Assembly (NCBI GenBank): GCA_958295915.1
Contig: OY282381.1
Span: forward strand, 1,448,722 to 1,512,721
Reading direction: 5' to 3'
DNA from: an uncultured Caldilineaceae bacterium
GTDB lineage: Bacteria; Chloroflexota; Anaerolineae; Caldilineales; Caldilineaceae
Length of the DNA stretch: 64,000 nt
Shown here: one piece after another, positions 17,713 to 27,200 of the stretch
How positions within the stretch are numbered: position 1 is the stretch's first letter
How the letters are laid out: the number at the start of each line of letters is the position of its first letter
The notes under the pieces: generated by a model
What the model saw: only the letters and a program-made list of their open reading frames with translations
Told to the model about the DNA's origin: nothing
Database searches by the model: none
Made by a program: the position numbers and the translations under genes

Positions 17713-18309
17713 CTACGCCGCCTGCGGCAGCGCCAGATCGCAGGCATCGGCCGGCATCCAGTGGGCATCCTGGCCGGCCCATTTGACGTTACAGCCGATT
17801 GGATTGGTCAAAGCAATCTGCAGGGGCTGACCGGATGTATGCTCGGCCAGGGCGCGGTCGAGATCATTGACGCTCACCTGGCTGGCGTCTCTGGGGCTAT
17901 CGACGCCGCGCCCGGTGTAGATCAGTTCACGGTTCTTGTTGAACACATAAAAATGGGGCGTGCGCAGCGCGCCATACGCCTGCGCCACCTCTTGGGTTTC
18001 GTCCCGCAGGTAGACCCACGGGAAGTTGTGCTCGGCCATGCGCTCCACCATGTGGCGGAAATCGTCTTCAGCGTTGACATGCACGCTGTTGGAGTTGATG
18101 CCGACGAATTTCACGCCCTTGCGCGCGTACTTGTCCGCGGTCGCCCGGGTCACCTCATCAGAGCCGATGACATAGGGGCAGTGGTTGCAGGTGAAGAAGA
18201 CGACGAGCGTGTCGGCGTCGTCAAAATCACTGAGGCTGTAGATATTGCCGTCTGTGGCGACCAGCTTGAAGTCCAGCGCTTTCTCGCCGATTTCGAGAGT
18301 GAAAGCCAT
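17713..18309 (-). CDS. thioredoxin-family (AhpC/TSA-like redoxin) protein
   Basis: A 198-residue cytosolic redoxin. The active-site region [17 protein letters not shown] gives a CxxC motif at about residues 40-43, followed by [12 protein letters not shown] and a cis-proline-type [10 protein letters not shown] segment near residue 120. No signal peptide is visible. AGGAGG precedes the ATG. Proteins of this type reduce disulfides or peroxides, but the partner is unknown. It is transcribed away from the M81 peptidase gene. Confidence 0.85.
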   Translation of the reverse strand: MAFTLEIGEKALDFKLVATDGNIYSLSDFDDADTLVVFFTCNHCPYVIGSDEVTRATADKYARKGVKFVGINSNSVHVNAEDDFRHMVERMAEHNFPWVYLRDETQEVAQAYGALRTPHFYVFNKNRELIYTGRGVDSPRDASQVSVNDLDRALAEHTSGQPLQIALTNPIGCNVKWAGQDAHWMPADACDLALPQAA

Positions 18310-18404
18310 ACTATCCTCCTGTAAGAGTTTATGGGCCAGGGCGCCTGCCGGTTCGCAATAGGGATGCCCTGGATGATCACAACATTTCGTCCCATCGCTA
18401 CGTA

Positions 18405-18475
18405 ATGCTGCAGTGGCCAGTAGTCAGTTTCCAGTGGCCAGCAACTGCCATTGCTGGTTACGAGCCACTGGTTTT
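18405..18475. repeat. dispersed repeat with CAGTGGCCAGTAGTCAGTTT core (inverted copy)
   Basis: The stretch containing GGCCAGTAGTCAGTTTCCAG is the reverse complement of a segment found near 43018. It is related to the repeat at 27124-27200. It lies in the 333-bp divergent gap between the redoxin and M81 genes. The rest of that gap holds a candidate promoter and, at 18607-18622, one copy of the GCGCGCCACTGT palindrome. Confidence 0.6.
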
Positions 18476-18494
18476 TCTCTCTCCTCTGATCAGG

Positions 18495-18523
18495 TTGCAT
18501 ATCGGGCGTTCAACATAGATAAT
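18495..18523 (+). promoter_or_regulatory. candidate sigma-70 promoter for the M81 peptidase gene
   Basis: TTGCAT and GATAAT are separated by 17 bp and lie about 120 bp upstream of the M81 start codon. Both hexamers have four or five matches to consensus. Inferred from sequence only. Confidence 0.4.
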
Positions 18524-18642
18524 GACCGCTATCATGGGGAGTCGACTCCTCAATTGATTATACTGATAATCTTCCACTGCGCAAATACGCAAAGAAAATT
18601 TGCGTTGGCGCGCCACTGTTGGGGACGACAAGGAATCCAGCT

Positions 18643-20106
18643 ATGCGCATCGGCATTGCATCTCTGAGTCATGAGTCGAATACATTTGTATCCTTTACTA
18701 CGGGATTATCAGAGTTCCAGATCCTGCGCGGGCCGGAAATCGTCGAGCATTATCGGGCGACCTTCCACGAAGTGGGCGGTTTCGTCGCTGGCGCGGACGA
18801 ATACGGCTACGAGATCGTGCCACTTTTCAGCGCGGATGCCACGCCATCGGGGACGGTGCGGGCAGAGGCCTATACGGCGCTGGTCGATGAACTGCTGGAT
18901 ACAATCCGGGCTGCGCTTCCTTTGGACGGACTGCTGTTGGGTTTGCACGGGGCGATGGTGGCCGAGGGGTTTCCCCACGCCGATGGCGAGACGACGCGCA
19001 GGGTGCGGGGGCTTGTCGGGCCCGACTTTCCTCTGTTCGTCACCCACGACTATCACGGCAATGTGCCCCCTCAACTGGTTGAGGATGCCTCTGCGCTGAT
19101 TATTTACAAGACGTGTCCCCACATCGATCAGCGGGAGCGGGGTCTGCAAGCCGCCGAGCTGCTCACGCGCGTCCTGCGCGGCGGCGCGCAACCGATTGCT
19201 GGCATCGCCAAGCCGGAGCTGGTCTACAACATCGCCTTCCACAACACCAGTGGCGGCCCGATGAAACGGGTGATGGATGCGGCCATCGAACTGGAGCGGC
19301 AGCCCGGCATTTTGGCTGCCAGCGTCGCGGCCGGCTATCAGTACGCGGATGTGCCCTGGATGGGGCCGTCGATCGTCGTCGTGGCCGATGGGGAGCCGGC
19401 TTTGGCCCAGCGGGAAGCGCAGCGACTGGCCGACCTCATGTGGTCGACCCGGGCCGATCTGCTGCCTCGCATTCCCCGCGCGGCCGAGGCCGTCGCGCTG
19501 GCGATGACGAGCGAGGAATCGCCGGTCTCTCTGTTCGAATTGGGTGACAATATCGGCGGCGGCAGCGCCGGGGATGCAACGATTATTCTGGAGGAGTTGC
19601 TGCGTCAGGAGGCCAGCGACTGGGTGGTGGCTCTGTACGATCCGGAGGCGGCGGCGGTCTGCGCGGCGGCGGGCATCGGCGCGGAGGCGACACTGCCGGT
19701 AGGGGGCAAAGTGGACGATCAGCACGGCCCGACGCTTACGGTCACGGGACGGGTGCGGGCCCTCCACGATGGGCGGTTCATCGAGACCGAACGCCGCCAC
19801 GGGGGCAAGCGGGAGTGGGATCAGGGTCTGACGGCGGTGCTGGCGACCGGCGGCGGTCTGCTGTTGCTGGACAGCCTGCGCACGCCGCCGATGAGCTTGA
19901 ATCAGTTGCGCTCGGCAGGTATCCTACCGGAGCAGCAGCGCATCTTTGTGGCCAAGGGGGCTGTTGCGCCGCGGGCCGCGTACGAGCCGGTCTCTGCCCG
20001 CATCATCGAAGTGGACACTGCCGGGGCCACATCCATCAGTCGCCCGCCGCGGGCGTATCGCCGGGCGCGGCAGGGGCTGTATGAGTGGTCACACCAGGCG
20101 CGGTAG
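18643..20106 (+). CDS. M81 family metallopeptidase (MlrC-like)
   Basis: A 487-residue member of the MlrC/DUF1485 family, zinc proteins named after microcystin degradation but mostly of unknown substrate. Visible family motifs are GIASLSHESNTF at the N-terminus, LLGLHGAMVAEGFPHADGE near residue 105, THDYHGNVPP near 140 and the FELGDNIGGGSAGDAT segment near 303. The histidines and aspartates in these motifs are the likely metal ligands. The start is the ATG with AAGGA 8 bases upstream. The dispersed palindrome sits just before it. No signal peptide is seen. Confidence 0.88.
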   Translation: MRIGIASLSHESNTFVSFTTGLSEFQILRGPEIVEHYRATFHEVGGFVAGADEYGYEIVPLFSADATPSGTVRAEAYTALVDELLDTIRAALPLDGLLLGLHGAMVAEGFPHADGETTRRVRGLVGPDFPLFVTHDYHGNVPPQLVEDASALIIYKTCPHIDQRERGLQAAELLTRVLRGGAQPIAGIAKPELVYNIAFHNTSGGPMKRVMDAAIELERQPGILAASVAAGYQYADVPWMGPSIVVVADGEPALAQREAQRLADLMWSTRADLLPRIPRAAEAVALAMTSEESPVSLFELGDNIGGGSAGDATIILEELLRQEASDWVVALYDPEAAAVCAAAGIGAEATLPVGGKVDDQHGPTLTVTGRVRALHDGRFIETERRHGGKREWDQGLTAVLATGGGLLLLDSLRTPPMSLNQLRSAGILPEQQRIFVAKGAVAPRAAYEPVSARIIEVDTAGATSISRPPRAYRRARQGLYEWSHQAR

Positions 20107-20184
20107 ATGAATGAAGGCGTTCTGTCTGATGATGAGTACAGAATCGAAGGACTGTGAAGAACGCATTCCAGGCTTATGAAAAAT

Positions 20185-20213
20185 TTGCCGGATTTCCCTT
20201 TTTAGGCTATAGT
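20185..20213 (+). promoter_or_regulatory. promoter of the rplU-rpmA-rpmE-tdk cluster, with a ~150-nt leader
   Basis: TTGCCG and TATAGT are spaced by 17 bp. Transcription would start near 20220, leaving about 150 nt of untranslated leader before rplU. The leader contains GC-rich complementary segments and could carry an L21-type autoregulatory structure. No known leader motif was positively recognised. Confidence 0.5.
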
Positions 20214-20370
20214 TTTCTTCTGGATGGGTAGCCTGCCGGTCGGCTTTGCTGCCCTATTTTTATGGGTAGGGCCCTTTCCGGGCATGCCAACCCATTTACC
20301 GTCCCAAGCCGCTATCCGAAATTGCGGAGCGACCATAGGTTTCCCGGACGCGGTCACAGGAGAGATGCAG

Positions 20371-20898
20371 ATGTACGCAGTCGTTCGCACCGGCGGCAAA
20401 CAGTACAGAGTTGCCCCCGGGGATACTCTTGAAGTCGAAAAACTGGCTGGCGATGTCGGAGATAGCGTCGTATTGGAAGATGTTCTGCTGGTTGTCAGCG
20501 ATGATGGCGTCAAAATCGGCCAGCCGAATGTCAACGGCGCGTCGGTGACGGCAAAGATCACGGGGCAGCGCCGCGGCGAAAAGATACTGGTCTTTCGCTA
20601 TCGTCCGAAGAAGCGCGTCCGTGTACGCCGAGGGCATCGTCAGTTTCTGACACGCCTGGAAATCCAATCAATTCGCGGGGAAGATTTCGAATTCGTCGCG
20701 GAGGCTGCGGTAGAGGCTAGCGCGGAATTGGTGAAGGAGGCGGTTGCAACGGCTGTCGAAACGATCCCGGCTGAGGACAGGGGCGGGACGATGGCTTCAG
20801 AGGGCGTGGAAGATGACGGAGCGGCGGCGGCCGCTGTTTCCCATGACGCGGGGGGCGGCGCCGGCGGCGGCGATGCGGAAGAGAAGGAAGGAGAATAG
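20371..20898 (+). CDS. rplU: 50S ribosomal protein L21 with acidic C-terminal extension
   Basis: Residues 1-104 are a standard L21: [14 protein letters not shown] at the start, [21 protein letters not shown] in the middle and RLEIQSI at the end. About 70 further residues form an Ala/Glu/Gly-rich acidic tail not found in most L21 proteins. The ATG at MYAVV is chosen because AGGAG lies 8 bases upstream. An ATG two codons earlier is too close to that site. It is first in a ribosomal cluster with L27 and L31. Confidence 0.95.
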   Translation: MYAVVRTGGKQYRVAPGDTLEVEKLAGDVGDSVVLEDVLLVVSDDGVKIGQPNVNGASVTAKITGQRRGEKILVFRYRPKKRVRVRRGHRQFLTRLEIQSIRGEDFEFVAEAAVEASAELVKEAVATAVETIPAEDRGGTMASEGVEDDGAAAAAVSHDAGGGAGGGDAEEKEGE

Positions 20899-20900
20899 CA

Positions 20901-21182
20901 GTGGCTCACAAAAAAGGTGGTGGTTCCAGCCGCAACAATCGGGATTCGAATGGACAGCGGCTTGGCGTAAAGCGTTTTGGCGGTGAGTATGTGACAGCTG
21001 GCAGCATTCTGGTGCGCCAGCGGGGGACGCGCATTTTCCCCGGTTCCAATGTCGGCCTTGGCAAAGGCGATACCATCTTCGCCAAACAAGACGGTTTCGT
21101 TAGGTTTGAATGGGCCAAAAAGAACCGCAGGAAGGTCAGTGTCTACTCGGATGAAGAGATGAGTTCCAGGCAAAAGGTATAG
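20901..21182 (+). CDS. rpmA: 50S ribosomal protein L27
   Basis: A 93-residue L27 beginning [20 protein letters not shown], with the usual [15 protein letters not shown] and GRDDTIFA-like ([12 protein letters not shown]) segments. The N-terminus starts directly at the mature-type AHKKGGGS sequence without a cleavable leader. The start codon is GTG, two bases after the rplU stop, with AAGGAG overlapping the rplU end. Confidence 0.97.
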   Translation: MAHKKGGGSSRNNRDSNGQRLGVKRFGGEYVTAGSILVRQRGTRIFPGSNVGLGKGDTIFAKQDGFVRFEWAKKNRRKVSVYSDEEMSSRQKV

Positions 21183-21186
21183 CGAA

Positions 21187-21540
21187 ATGAAGCCAGAAAT
21201 TCACCCGGGCTATCACCCTACCGCGCAGGTCACCTGTTCTTGTGGAAACAGTTGGTTGACCGGCAGCACAAAGCCGGAGATCCATGTCAACATCTGCAGT
21301 CAGTGCCATCCCTTCTATACCGGTGAACAGCGTATTGTCGATGCCGTCGGCCGGGTGGAACGGTTCGTGAAGCGGCTGGAATCCCGTCAAAGCGCCGCTG
21401 CCCGCCAACAGATCGAAGCCCAGGCGCGCAAGGAGGCCGATACGGCTGCCCGCAGGGCGCGGGCGCGCGGTGACGACCCGGACGAAGCTGCCGCCGAGGT
21501 ACTGTCAAAGTACGATCTGGAAGCGCAAGCGAACGACTGA
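21187..21540 (+). CDS. rpmE: 50S ribosomal protein L31 with C-terminal extension
   Basis: Residues 1-70 are a zinc-type L31: [12 protein letters not shown], the cysteine pairs TCSCGNSW and [11 protein letters not shown], and a KRLE helix. The four cysteines are intact, so this is the zinc-binding form. A charged tail of about 45 residues rich in Ala, Arg and Glu follows. It starts four bases after rpmA and its stop abuts the tdk ATG. Confidence 0.95.
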   Translation: MKPEIHPGYHPTAQVTCSCGNSWLTGSTKPEIHVNICSQCHPFYTGEQRIVDAVGRVERFVKRLESRQSAAARQQIEAQARKEADTAARRARARGDDPDEAAAEVLSKYDLEAQAND

Positions 21541-22164
21541 ATGCGCTATCAACCCGGCGGCGGATGGATCGAACTGATCTGCGGTTCGATGTTCAGCGGC
21601 AAAACCGAAGAACTCCTGCGCCGGGTACGCCGGTCAGAGATCGCCCGCTGTCGCATTCAGATATTCAAACCCCAGATCGACCACCGGTACGGTCGCGAAC
21701 GGGTGGCCTCCCACAACGGCATATTCCGCAATGACGCCATCATTTTGGAGAACGCTACGTCTCTGCTCGATCTGGTTGAGCTGGACACGGATGTCGTTGC
21801 CATCGATGAGATTCAATTCTGCGACCGGGCGATCGCCGACGTCTGCCAGGAGTTGGCCGATCGGGGGATACGGGTCATTGCCGCTGGGTTGGATCAGGAT
21901 TTCCGTGGCGAGCCCTTCGGCCCGATGCCCCTGTTGATGGCCTTGTCTGAACGGGTGGACAAGCTGCACGCCATCTGTGTCCGCTGCGGCGCGTCCGCCA
22001 GCCGCACCCAACGGCTCATCAACGGCGAACCGGCCCGTTATGACGAGCCGGTTATTTACGTGGGAGGCAGCGAGAGTTATGAGGCCCGCTGCCGCGCCTG
22101 TCATGAGATACCAGGCAAGCCCAAAGTCAGCGTGGCGGCGGCGCCCGAACATGTCAAGCATTGA
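21541..22164 (+). CDS. tdk: thymidine kinase
   Basis: A 207-residue type II thymidine kinase phosphorylating thymidine to dTMP in the salvage pathway. The P-loop [13 protein letters not shown] is near residue 13 and the Walker B segment VVAIDEIQF near 82. A lasso-type zinc site is formed by CVRCGA and CRACHE. The ATG follows the rpmE stop without a gap, a placement of tdk next to rpmE that is common in Chloroflexi and Firmicutes. Confidence 0.95.
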   Translation: MRYQPGGGWIELICGSMFSGKTEELLRRVRRSEIARCRIQIFKPQIDHRYGRERVASHNGIFRNDAIILENATSLLDLVELDTDVVAIDEIQFCDRAIADVCQELADRGIRVIAAGLDQDFRGEPFGPMPLLMALSERVDKLHAICVRCGASASRTQRLINGEPARYDEPVIYVGGSESYEARCRACHEIPGKPKVSVAAAPEHVKH

Positions 22165-22180
22165 GCTGCGCTCCTTTCCC

Positions 22181-22214
22181 TCGCAGTGGCGCCCAACAGT
22201 GGCGCGCGATGCAA
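22181..22214 (-). repeat. copy of the dispersed GCGCGCCACTGT palindromic repeat
   Basis: The segment GGCGCCCAACAGTGGCGCGC is an inverted-orientation copy of the palindrome discussed in the findings. It lies in the 218-bp gap after tdk. Confidence 0.75.
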
Positions 22215-22314
22215 CCACTTTTTCATCCGCGTTGCCCCCTTCTTCCACTGGCTCACAGTAAGCGTTTACGCCTTACCGCTCAAGGCTCTACTGATGTATA
22301 GTTCACTATGCAGA

Positions 22315-22342
22315 TTGCATATCGCCAACAAGACTCTATAAT
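22315..22342 (+). promoter_or_regulatory. sigma-70 promoter of the acyl-CoA ligase gene
   Basis: TTGCAT, a 16-bp spacer and a perfect TATAAT lie 41 bp before the start codon. This is the clearest promoter in the window. Confidence 0.6.
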
Positions 22343-22382
22343 AAGCGGGGCAGGGCAAGCCGCAATTGACTGGTAGCGCGCG

Positions 22383-23993
22383 ATGAATCTTACGACTTTC
22401 TTTGCTATTGGTCGGGAACGTCATCCCGACAAAACGGCCATCGAATTTAGCGATACCCGCGGCTCTTTGGCGCCACAACAGTTGACTTTTGCCGCGTTAC
22501 AGCGGCAAGCGGACAGATGGGCAGCCGCCTTTTTGCAGATGGGGGTGCAAAAGGGGGATCGCATCGCCCTCTATCTATGCAACCGACCGGAGTTCGTCAT
22601 TGCCTACCTGGCGGCCTTGGAGGTAAGCGCGGTCATGGTACCCATCAATCCGCGCTATCGGAAGCGGGAGCTCACACACATATTGAATGACGCCGAGCCG
22701 GCGCTGCTGATCACGGAAGATGCCCAGAAACCGATACTGGATGAACTTTCCTGCGCCGCTGTTGAGCCGATCTCTAAAATTCTGTCGGTCGATCATGCGG
22801 ACAGATGGCTTGATAGCGGCGCGCAGCCATCATTTGAGACGACTGCTCCTCTGCATCCTGGGCAACGGACAGGCGCGATTCAGCCGCCTTGCCCGAGCGC
22901 GCGCGGCGAGGATCCGGCTCTGATTATGTACACCAGTGGCACGACCGGAGCCAGCAAAGGCGCGGTGCTCAGCCACAACAATGTGTTGGCTACGGTGACC
23001 GGTCTGCTATCCGCATGGGCCTGGGAGCCGGATGATGTTCTTTTGCTCCCCCTTCCCTTATTTCATACCCATGGTCTGGTGGTGGGGCTGCACTGCGCGC
23101 TGGCGATGGGGGCCACCATCCGTTTGCGCACTGCATTCGAGCTGACAGAAACGGTAGATACCCTTTCCGGCGGCGGAGCCACGCTTTTCTTCGCCGTGCC
23201 CACGATCTATATACGACTGGTCGATCTCCTCGCGCGGATGGATGCGCCGCCGGATTTTCCTGCGGTGCGGCTCTTTTGTTCTGGCAGCGCGCCTTTGCCC
23301 GCAGAGATCCACAACGAATTTGAACGTCTGACCGGTCAACGTATCCTTGAGCGCTATGGGATGACCGAGACGGGGATGAATTTCAGCAATCCCTACGCGG
23401 GGCCGCGCATCGCCGGCACGGTTGGCACGCCTCTGCCTGGGGTCTTTGCCCGCATTGTCGATGCAAAGGGGCGGGATGCGCCTGATGGCGAAGAAGGGGA
23501 GCTCCTGCTGCGGGGGAGCAACGTATTTGATCGCTACTGGCGGGCGCCGGACAAGACTGCGGCCAGCTTCACGCAGGACGAGTTGGGCAATCGCTGGTTT
23601 CTGACCGGTGATTTGGCCCGCATGGATCCGAAAACCGGGTATATGACTCTGCTGGGACGGCGACACGAGCTGATTATTTCCGGTGGGCTGAACATCTATC
23701 CGCGTGAGATCGAAGAGATGTTGACGACCTTCCCGGGCATCGAAGAAGCGGCGGTCATAGGTGAGGCGCACCCAGAGTGGGGAGAAGTGCCGGTGGCTTA
23801 TCTGGTCTGCAGCGGCGCGATCGTGGAATCGGAGTTAGAGCAATACTGCCGCGGGCAGTTGGCGGCGTATAAGCGCCCGCGGCAGTTGCGGTTTGTGGAC
23901 GCTCTGCCCCGCAATGCAATGGGCAAGATACAGAAGCATCTCCTGACCCACGCGAGCCAGAAGAACCCAGGAGAGAGAAAAATCCAGGAATGA
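22383..23993 (+). CDS. AMP-dependent acyl-CoA synthetase (malonyl-CoA synthetase-like)
   Basis: A 536-residue ANL-superfamily ligase that activates a carboxylic acid to its CoA thioester through an acyl-adenylate. Motifs are the phosphate loop MYTSGTTGASKGAVLSH (about residues 183-199), YGMTETGM near 325, FLTGDLARMD near 407, and the catalytic lysine in NAMGKIQKH near 519. The length and motif spacing suit the MatB/fatty acyl class. Substrate is unknown. It is followed by an intrinsic terminator and then by acyl-CoA dehydrogenase, CoA-transferase and MaoC hydratase genes, suggesting a shared acid-degradation route. Confidence 0.88.
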   Translation: MNLTTFFAIGRERHPDKTAIEFSDTRGSLAPQQLTFAALQRQADRWAAAFLQMGVQKGDRIALYLCNRPEFVIAYLAALEVSAVMVPINPRYRKRELTHILNDAEPALLITEDAQKPILDELSCAAVEPISKILSVDHADRWLDSGAQPSFETTAPLHPGQRTGAIQPPCPSARGEDPALIMYTSGTTGASKGAVLSHNNVLATVTGLLSAWAWEPDDVLLLPLPLFHTHGLVVGLHCALAMGATIRLRTAFELTETVDTLSGGGATLFFAVPTIYIRLVDLLARMDAPPDFPAVRLFCSGSAPLPAEIHNEFERLTGQRILERYGMTETGMNFSNPYAGPRIAGTVGTPLPGVFARIVDAKGRDAPDGEEGELLLRGSNVFDRYWRAPDKTAASFTQDELGNRWFLTGDLARMDPKTGYMTLLGRRHELIISGGLNIYPREIEEMLTTFPGIEEAAVIGEAHPEWGEVPVAYLVCSGAIVESELEQYCRGQLAAYKRPRQLRFVDALPRNAMGKIQKHLLTHASQKNPGERKIQE

Positions 23994-24007
23994 GAGAGTA
24001 GAAGTGA

Positions 24008-24044
24008 GGGGGGAGAATCGCGAAGGGATTCTCTCCCCTTTTTT
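24008..24044 (+). terminator. intrinsic terminator after the acyl-CoA ligase gene
   Basis: GGGGGGAGAATC pairs with GATTCTCTCCCC across a 7-nt loop, with one G-U pair, and is followed directly by six T residues. Confidence 0.88.
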
Positions 24045-24142
24045 CTTGTCGTTTCTCTCTACTCGTTCCTCACGACTCGCTTTCGCGCCAGCCTTTCTTG
24101 TGATAGCATCTGTCTGGCGCTTCTTCCAGCCAGCATACACTG

Positions 24143-25321
24143 ATGTCATCATCTCAGATCGAAATCGATACAAGCGGACAATTCCCAGAGTTACGTCGGG
24201 GCGTGCGGCAACTGTGTGACCGCTTCCCGGGGGCATACTGGCGGCGGGTCGATGCCGACAGGGCCTATCCGGTCGAGTTTGTGCAGGCGATGACCGCAGC
24301 CGGTTTTCTGGCTGCGCTGATACCGGAGTCGTATGGGGGCGGCGGCGCCTCCATGGCCGAGGCTTCGGTCATCTTGGAGGAGGTCAACCGTAGCGGGGGC
24401 AACGGCGCTGTCTGCCACGCGCAGATGTACATTATGGGCGCGCTTCTGCGCCATGGCTCGCTGGCGCAACGGGAACGCTGGCTGCCGCCGATCGCTGCTG
24501 GTCAGTTGCGGCTGCAAGCATTCGGCGTCACAGAGCCGACGGCTGGCTCGGATACCAGCCGCATTCAGACCCGGGCAGAACGAGAGGGCGACGAATACGT
24601 TATCACTGGTCAGAAGATCTGGACCAGCCGGGCGCAACATTCGGATCTGTTGCTCCTGCTGGCGCGGACGGCCGCCGCGGAGACGGTCTCAAAACGCACT
24701 GATGGGCTGTCCCTCTTTCTTGTGGATCTGCGCGCGGCTGGCGACAGGGAATTGACCATCCGGCCTCTTGAAACGATGATCAACCATCATACGACCGAGA
24801 TGTTCTTCGATGGCCTGCGCGTGCCCGCCGCCAATCGGATCGGCGAGGAGGGACAGGGGTTTCGCTACATTCTCGACGGCATGAATGCCGAGCGCATCCT
24901 GATCTCGGCCGAGTCGATCGGCGACGGCGGTTGGTTCATCGAACGCTCTGTCGAGTATGCCAACCAACGCATTGTATTCGATCGGCCTATCGGCCAGAAT
25001 CAGGGGGTGCAGTTTCCCATCGCCCAAGCCTACGCCAACCTGCGGGCTGCGGATCTGATGCGCTGGCAAGCGGCCCGTCTATTCGACAGCGATCGGTCTT
25101 GCGGCGCCGAAGCCAATATGGCGAAGATGCTGGCGGCAGACGCGGCCTGGGAGGCGGCCAACGTCTGTCTGCAAACCTACGGCGGTTTCGGCTTTGCCAG
25201 GGAATACGATGTGGAGCGGAAATTCCGGGAGGCGAAGCTGTACCAGATTGCCCCGGTGTCCAATCATCTGGCGCTGTCCTATCTGGCTCAGCACGTATTG
25301 GGATTGCCGCGATCGTATTGA
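24143..25321 (+). CDS. acyl-CoA dehydrogenase
   Basis: A 392-residue FAD-dependent acyl-CoA dehydrogenase introducing the alpha-beta double bond. The family signatures are FGVTEPTAGSDTSRIQTRA (FAD contact, about residues 131-149), GQKIWTSRA, and the C-terminal QTYGGFGFAREYDVERKFRE containing the region that binds FAD and the adenine ring. The catalytic base cannot be assigned with certainty by eye. The CoA-transferase gene follows 15 bases downstream. Substrate chain length is unknown. Confidence 0.92.
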   Translation: MSSSQIEIDTSGQFPELRRGVRQLCDRFPGAYWRRVDADRAYPVEFVQAMTAAGFLAALIPESYGGGGASMAEASVILEEVNRSGGNGAVCHAQMYIMGALLRHGSLAQRERWLPPIAAGQLRLQAFGVTEPTAGSDTSRIQTRAEREGDEYVITGQKIWTSRAQHSDLLLLLARTAAAETVSKRTDGLSLFLVDLRAAGDRELTIRPLETMINHHTTEMFFDGLRVPAANRIGEEGQGFRYILDGMNAERILISAESIGDGGWFIERSVEYANQRIVFDRPIGQNQGVQFPIAQAYANLRAADLMRWQAARLFDSDRSCGAEANMAKMLAADAAWEAANVCLQTYGGFGFAREYDVERKFREAKLYQIAPVSNHLALSYLAQHVLGLPRSY

Positions 25322-25336
25322 GTATTGCCTATTCCT

Positions 25337-26515
25337 ATGCCCCTGCCACTATCACATATCACAGTTGTTTCATTGGAACAGGCGATCGCGGCGCCGCTCG
25401 CCACCCGGCATCTGGCTGACCTGGGCGCGCGGGTAATCAAAATCGAGCGGCCGGGCGTTGGTGATTTCGCCCGCCACTATGATACGGCGGCCCGGGGGCT
25501 GTGCAGCCATTTCGTCTGGGTGAACCGCTCGAAGGAGTCCCTCAGCCTGAATTTGAAGGCCTCGGCGGGTCAGGAAATTCTGGCGCAACTGCTGGCGCAA
25601 GCGGATGTCTTCATCCAGAATCTGGCGCCGGGCGCGGTCGAGCGACTCGGCTTCGACAGCGGGCGATTGCGGGCCGACTACCCTGACCTGATCGTGTGCC
25701 ATGTCAGCGGCTACGGCTCTGACGGCCCTTACCGCAACAAAAAGGCCTACGATCTGCTGATTCAGGCGGAGACGGGTGTTGTTTCCGTCACCGGCAGCCG
25801 AGCGGAACCGGCCAAGACCGGCATTCCTGTAGCTGATATCGCTGGCGGGATGTACGCTTACAGCAGCATTCTGGCGGCCTTATTCCAGCGTGAGCGCAGC
25901 GGCGCGGGCACGGTGCTGCATGTTTCTCTCTTCGACGGTCTGTGCGAGTGGATGGGTTTCCCCGCCTACTACTCGCTGGGTAGCGCCCATCTGCCCCGAG
26001 CTGGCGCCAGCCACGCGGCCATCGCGCCCTATGGCCCCTTTGCCAGCGGCAACGGGGGCACAGTTCTGTTCGCCATTCAAAACCAACGGGAATGGGCGCG
26101 CTTCTGCGCATCCGTTTTGGAGAAGCCGGAGATCGCCACGGATCCTCGGTTTGCCGACAATAGCCGGCGAGTGCAGAATCGAACTCTGCTGCGCCAAGAG
26201 ATCGAGTCGGTCTTCGCGGGGTTGACACTGGCGGACATTGTGGAGCGCATGGAGCGGGCTCAGATCGCCAACGCCGAACTGCGCGATGCGCAAGAGTTTT
26301 GGCAGCATCCGCAGCTTGTGGCTCGGGGGCGGATAGCGGAAGTGGAGTCGCCCGTTGGCCCGCTTCCGGCGCTGCAACCGGCGACTACCTCTGACCACTG
26401 GCCGCCGCGTTTCGATCCGATTCCGGAGACAGGCGGTCACACCCGTTCGCTTCTGGCTGAGTTGGGGTATACGTCCGAAGCGATCGAGCGGTTGCGGGGC
26501 GATGGAGTTGTGTGA
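25337..26515 (+). CDS. CaiB/BaiF-type (class III) CoA-transferase
   Basis: A 392-residue class III CoA-transferase. The VVSLEQAIAAPLATRHLADLGARVIKIER start, the SLNLK segment and the family aspartate in YDLLIQAETG (about residue 142) are typical. These enzymes move CoA between carboxylic acids, so the protein could activate the substrate of the neighbouring dehydrogenase or hydratase. The ATG used is four codons inside the longest frame, which begins at TTG. No strong ribosome binding site is visible, and coupling with the upstream gene is likely. Confidence 0.9.
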   Translation: MPLPLSHITVVSLEQAIAAPLATRHLADLGARVIKIERPGVGDFARHYDTAARGLCSHFVWVNRSKESLSLNLKASAGQEILAQLLAQADVFIQNLAPGAVERLGFDSGRLRADYPDLIVCHVSGYGSDGPYRNKKAYDLLIQAETGVVSVTGSRAEPAKTGIPVADIAGGMYAYSSILAALFQRERSGAGTVLHVSLFDGLCEWMGFPAYYSLGSAHLPRAGASHAAIAPYGPFASGNGGTVLFAIQNQREWARFCASVLEKPEIATDPRFADNSRRVQNRTLLRQEIESVFAGLTLADIVERMERAQIANAELRDAQEFWQHPQLVARGRIAEVESPVGPLPALQPATTSDHWPPRFDPIPETGGHTRSLLAELGYTSEAIERLRGDGVV

Positions 26516-26613
26516 GGCTATCTCAACGGGCATTCATGCGCTACGAAGCGACGCCAAGACTGCGGACAGCCCACCGGTTGGCCGCTGCAGTTTTTCGTAT
26601 ACAGGGGGCAAAC

Positions 26614-27123
26614 ATGTCCGCGCAAGCTGGCTGGCAGGGACGCTATTACGAAGATTTCGCCGTTGGGGACATCTTCGAACATCGACTGGGGCGCACGGTT
26701 CTGGCGGCGGACAATGTGTGGTTCACGCTGTTGACGGTCAACCCGAATCCCATTCATTTCGATGTCCACTATGCCGCGCAGACCGAATGGGGTCGTCCTC
26801 TGGTGGACTCGACGTTTACACTGGCCTTGGTGACCGGTCTGTCGGTGGCGGATATCTCGCAGAACGCGGTCAATCTGGGCTGGGACGAGGTGCGTTTGCC
26901 GGCGCCGGTCTTCGAGGGAGATACAATTTACGCCCAGAGTGAGGTGCTGCGGGCGCGTCTGTCGAAAAGTCGCCCCCATCAGGGGATCGTCAGCGTCCGT
27001 ACGACTGGCTTCAATCAGGATGGCGTTGTGGTCATCGAATTCAAGCGCGCCCTGCTCGTTTACAGACGCGGACACGGCCCGCGGATGAGCCGGCCGACTA
27101 TGCAGCCTGCAAGCAGGCGATAA
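26614..27123 (+). CDS. MaoC-like hot-dog-fold hydratase
   Basis: A 169-residue single hot-dog-domain protein of the MaoC/(R)-enoyl-CoA hydratase type. YYEDFAVGDIFEHRLGRTV and NPNPIHFDVHYAAQTEWGRPLV hold the catalytic Asp/His of the hydratase motif. VRLPAPVFEGDTIYAQSEVL is the typical central strand pair. AGGGGG stands 8 bases before the ATG. It is the last gene of the acyl-CoA cluster and probably hydrates an enoyl-CoA product. Confidence 0.88.
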   Translation: MSAQAGWQGRYYEDFAVGDIFEHRLGRTVLAADNVWFTLLTVNPNPIHFDVHYAAQTEWGRPLVDSTFTLALVTGLSVADISQNAVNLGWDEVRLPAPVFEGDTIYAQSEVLRARLSKSRPHQGIVSVRTTGFNQDGVVVIEFKRALLVYRRGHGPRMSRPTMQPASRR

Positions 27124-27200
27124 CTGCAGTGGCTAATGGCTAGAAACGGCAGTTACTGGCCACTGTGGCAACTGACTACCTGGCAACTGATCTATGCCCC
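27124..27200. repeat. dispersed repeat, CTGCAGTGGCTA...TTACTGGCCACTG family
   Basis: This intergenic stretch shares most of its length with 42973-43066. Both start CTGCAGTGG, contain AGAAACGG and GTTACTGGCCACTG, and end in GCAACTGA followed by GCCCCTACG. It separates the MaoC gene from the convergent methyltransferase gene. Confidence 0.7.
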
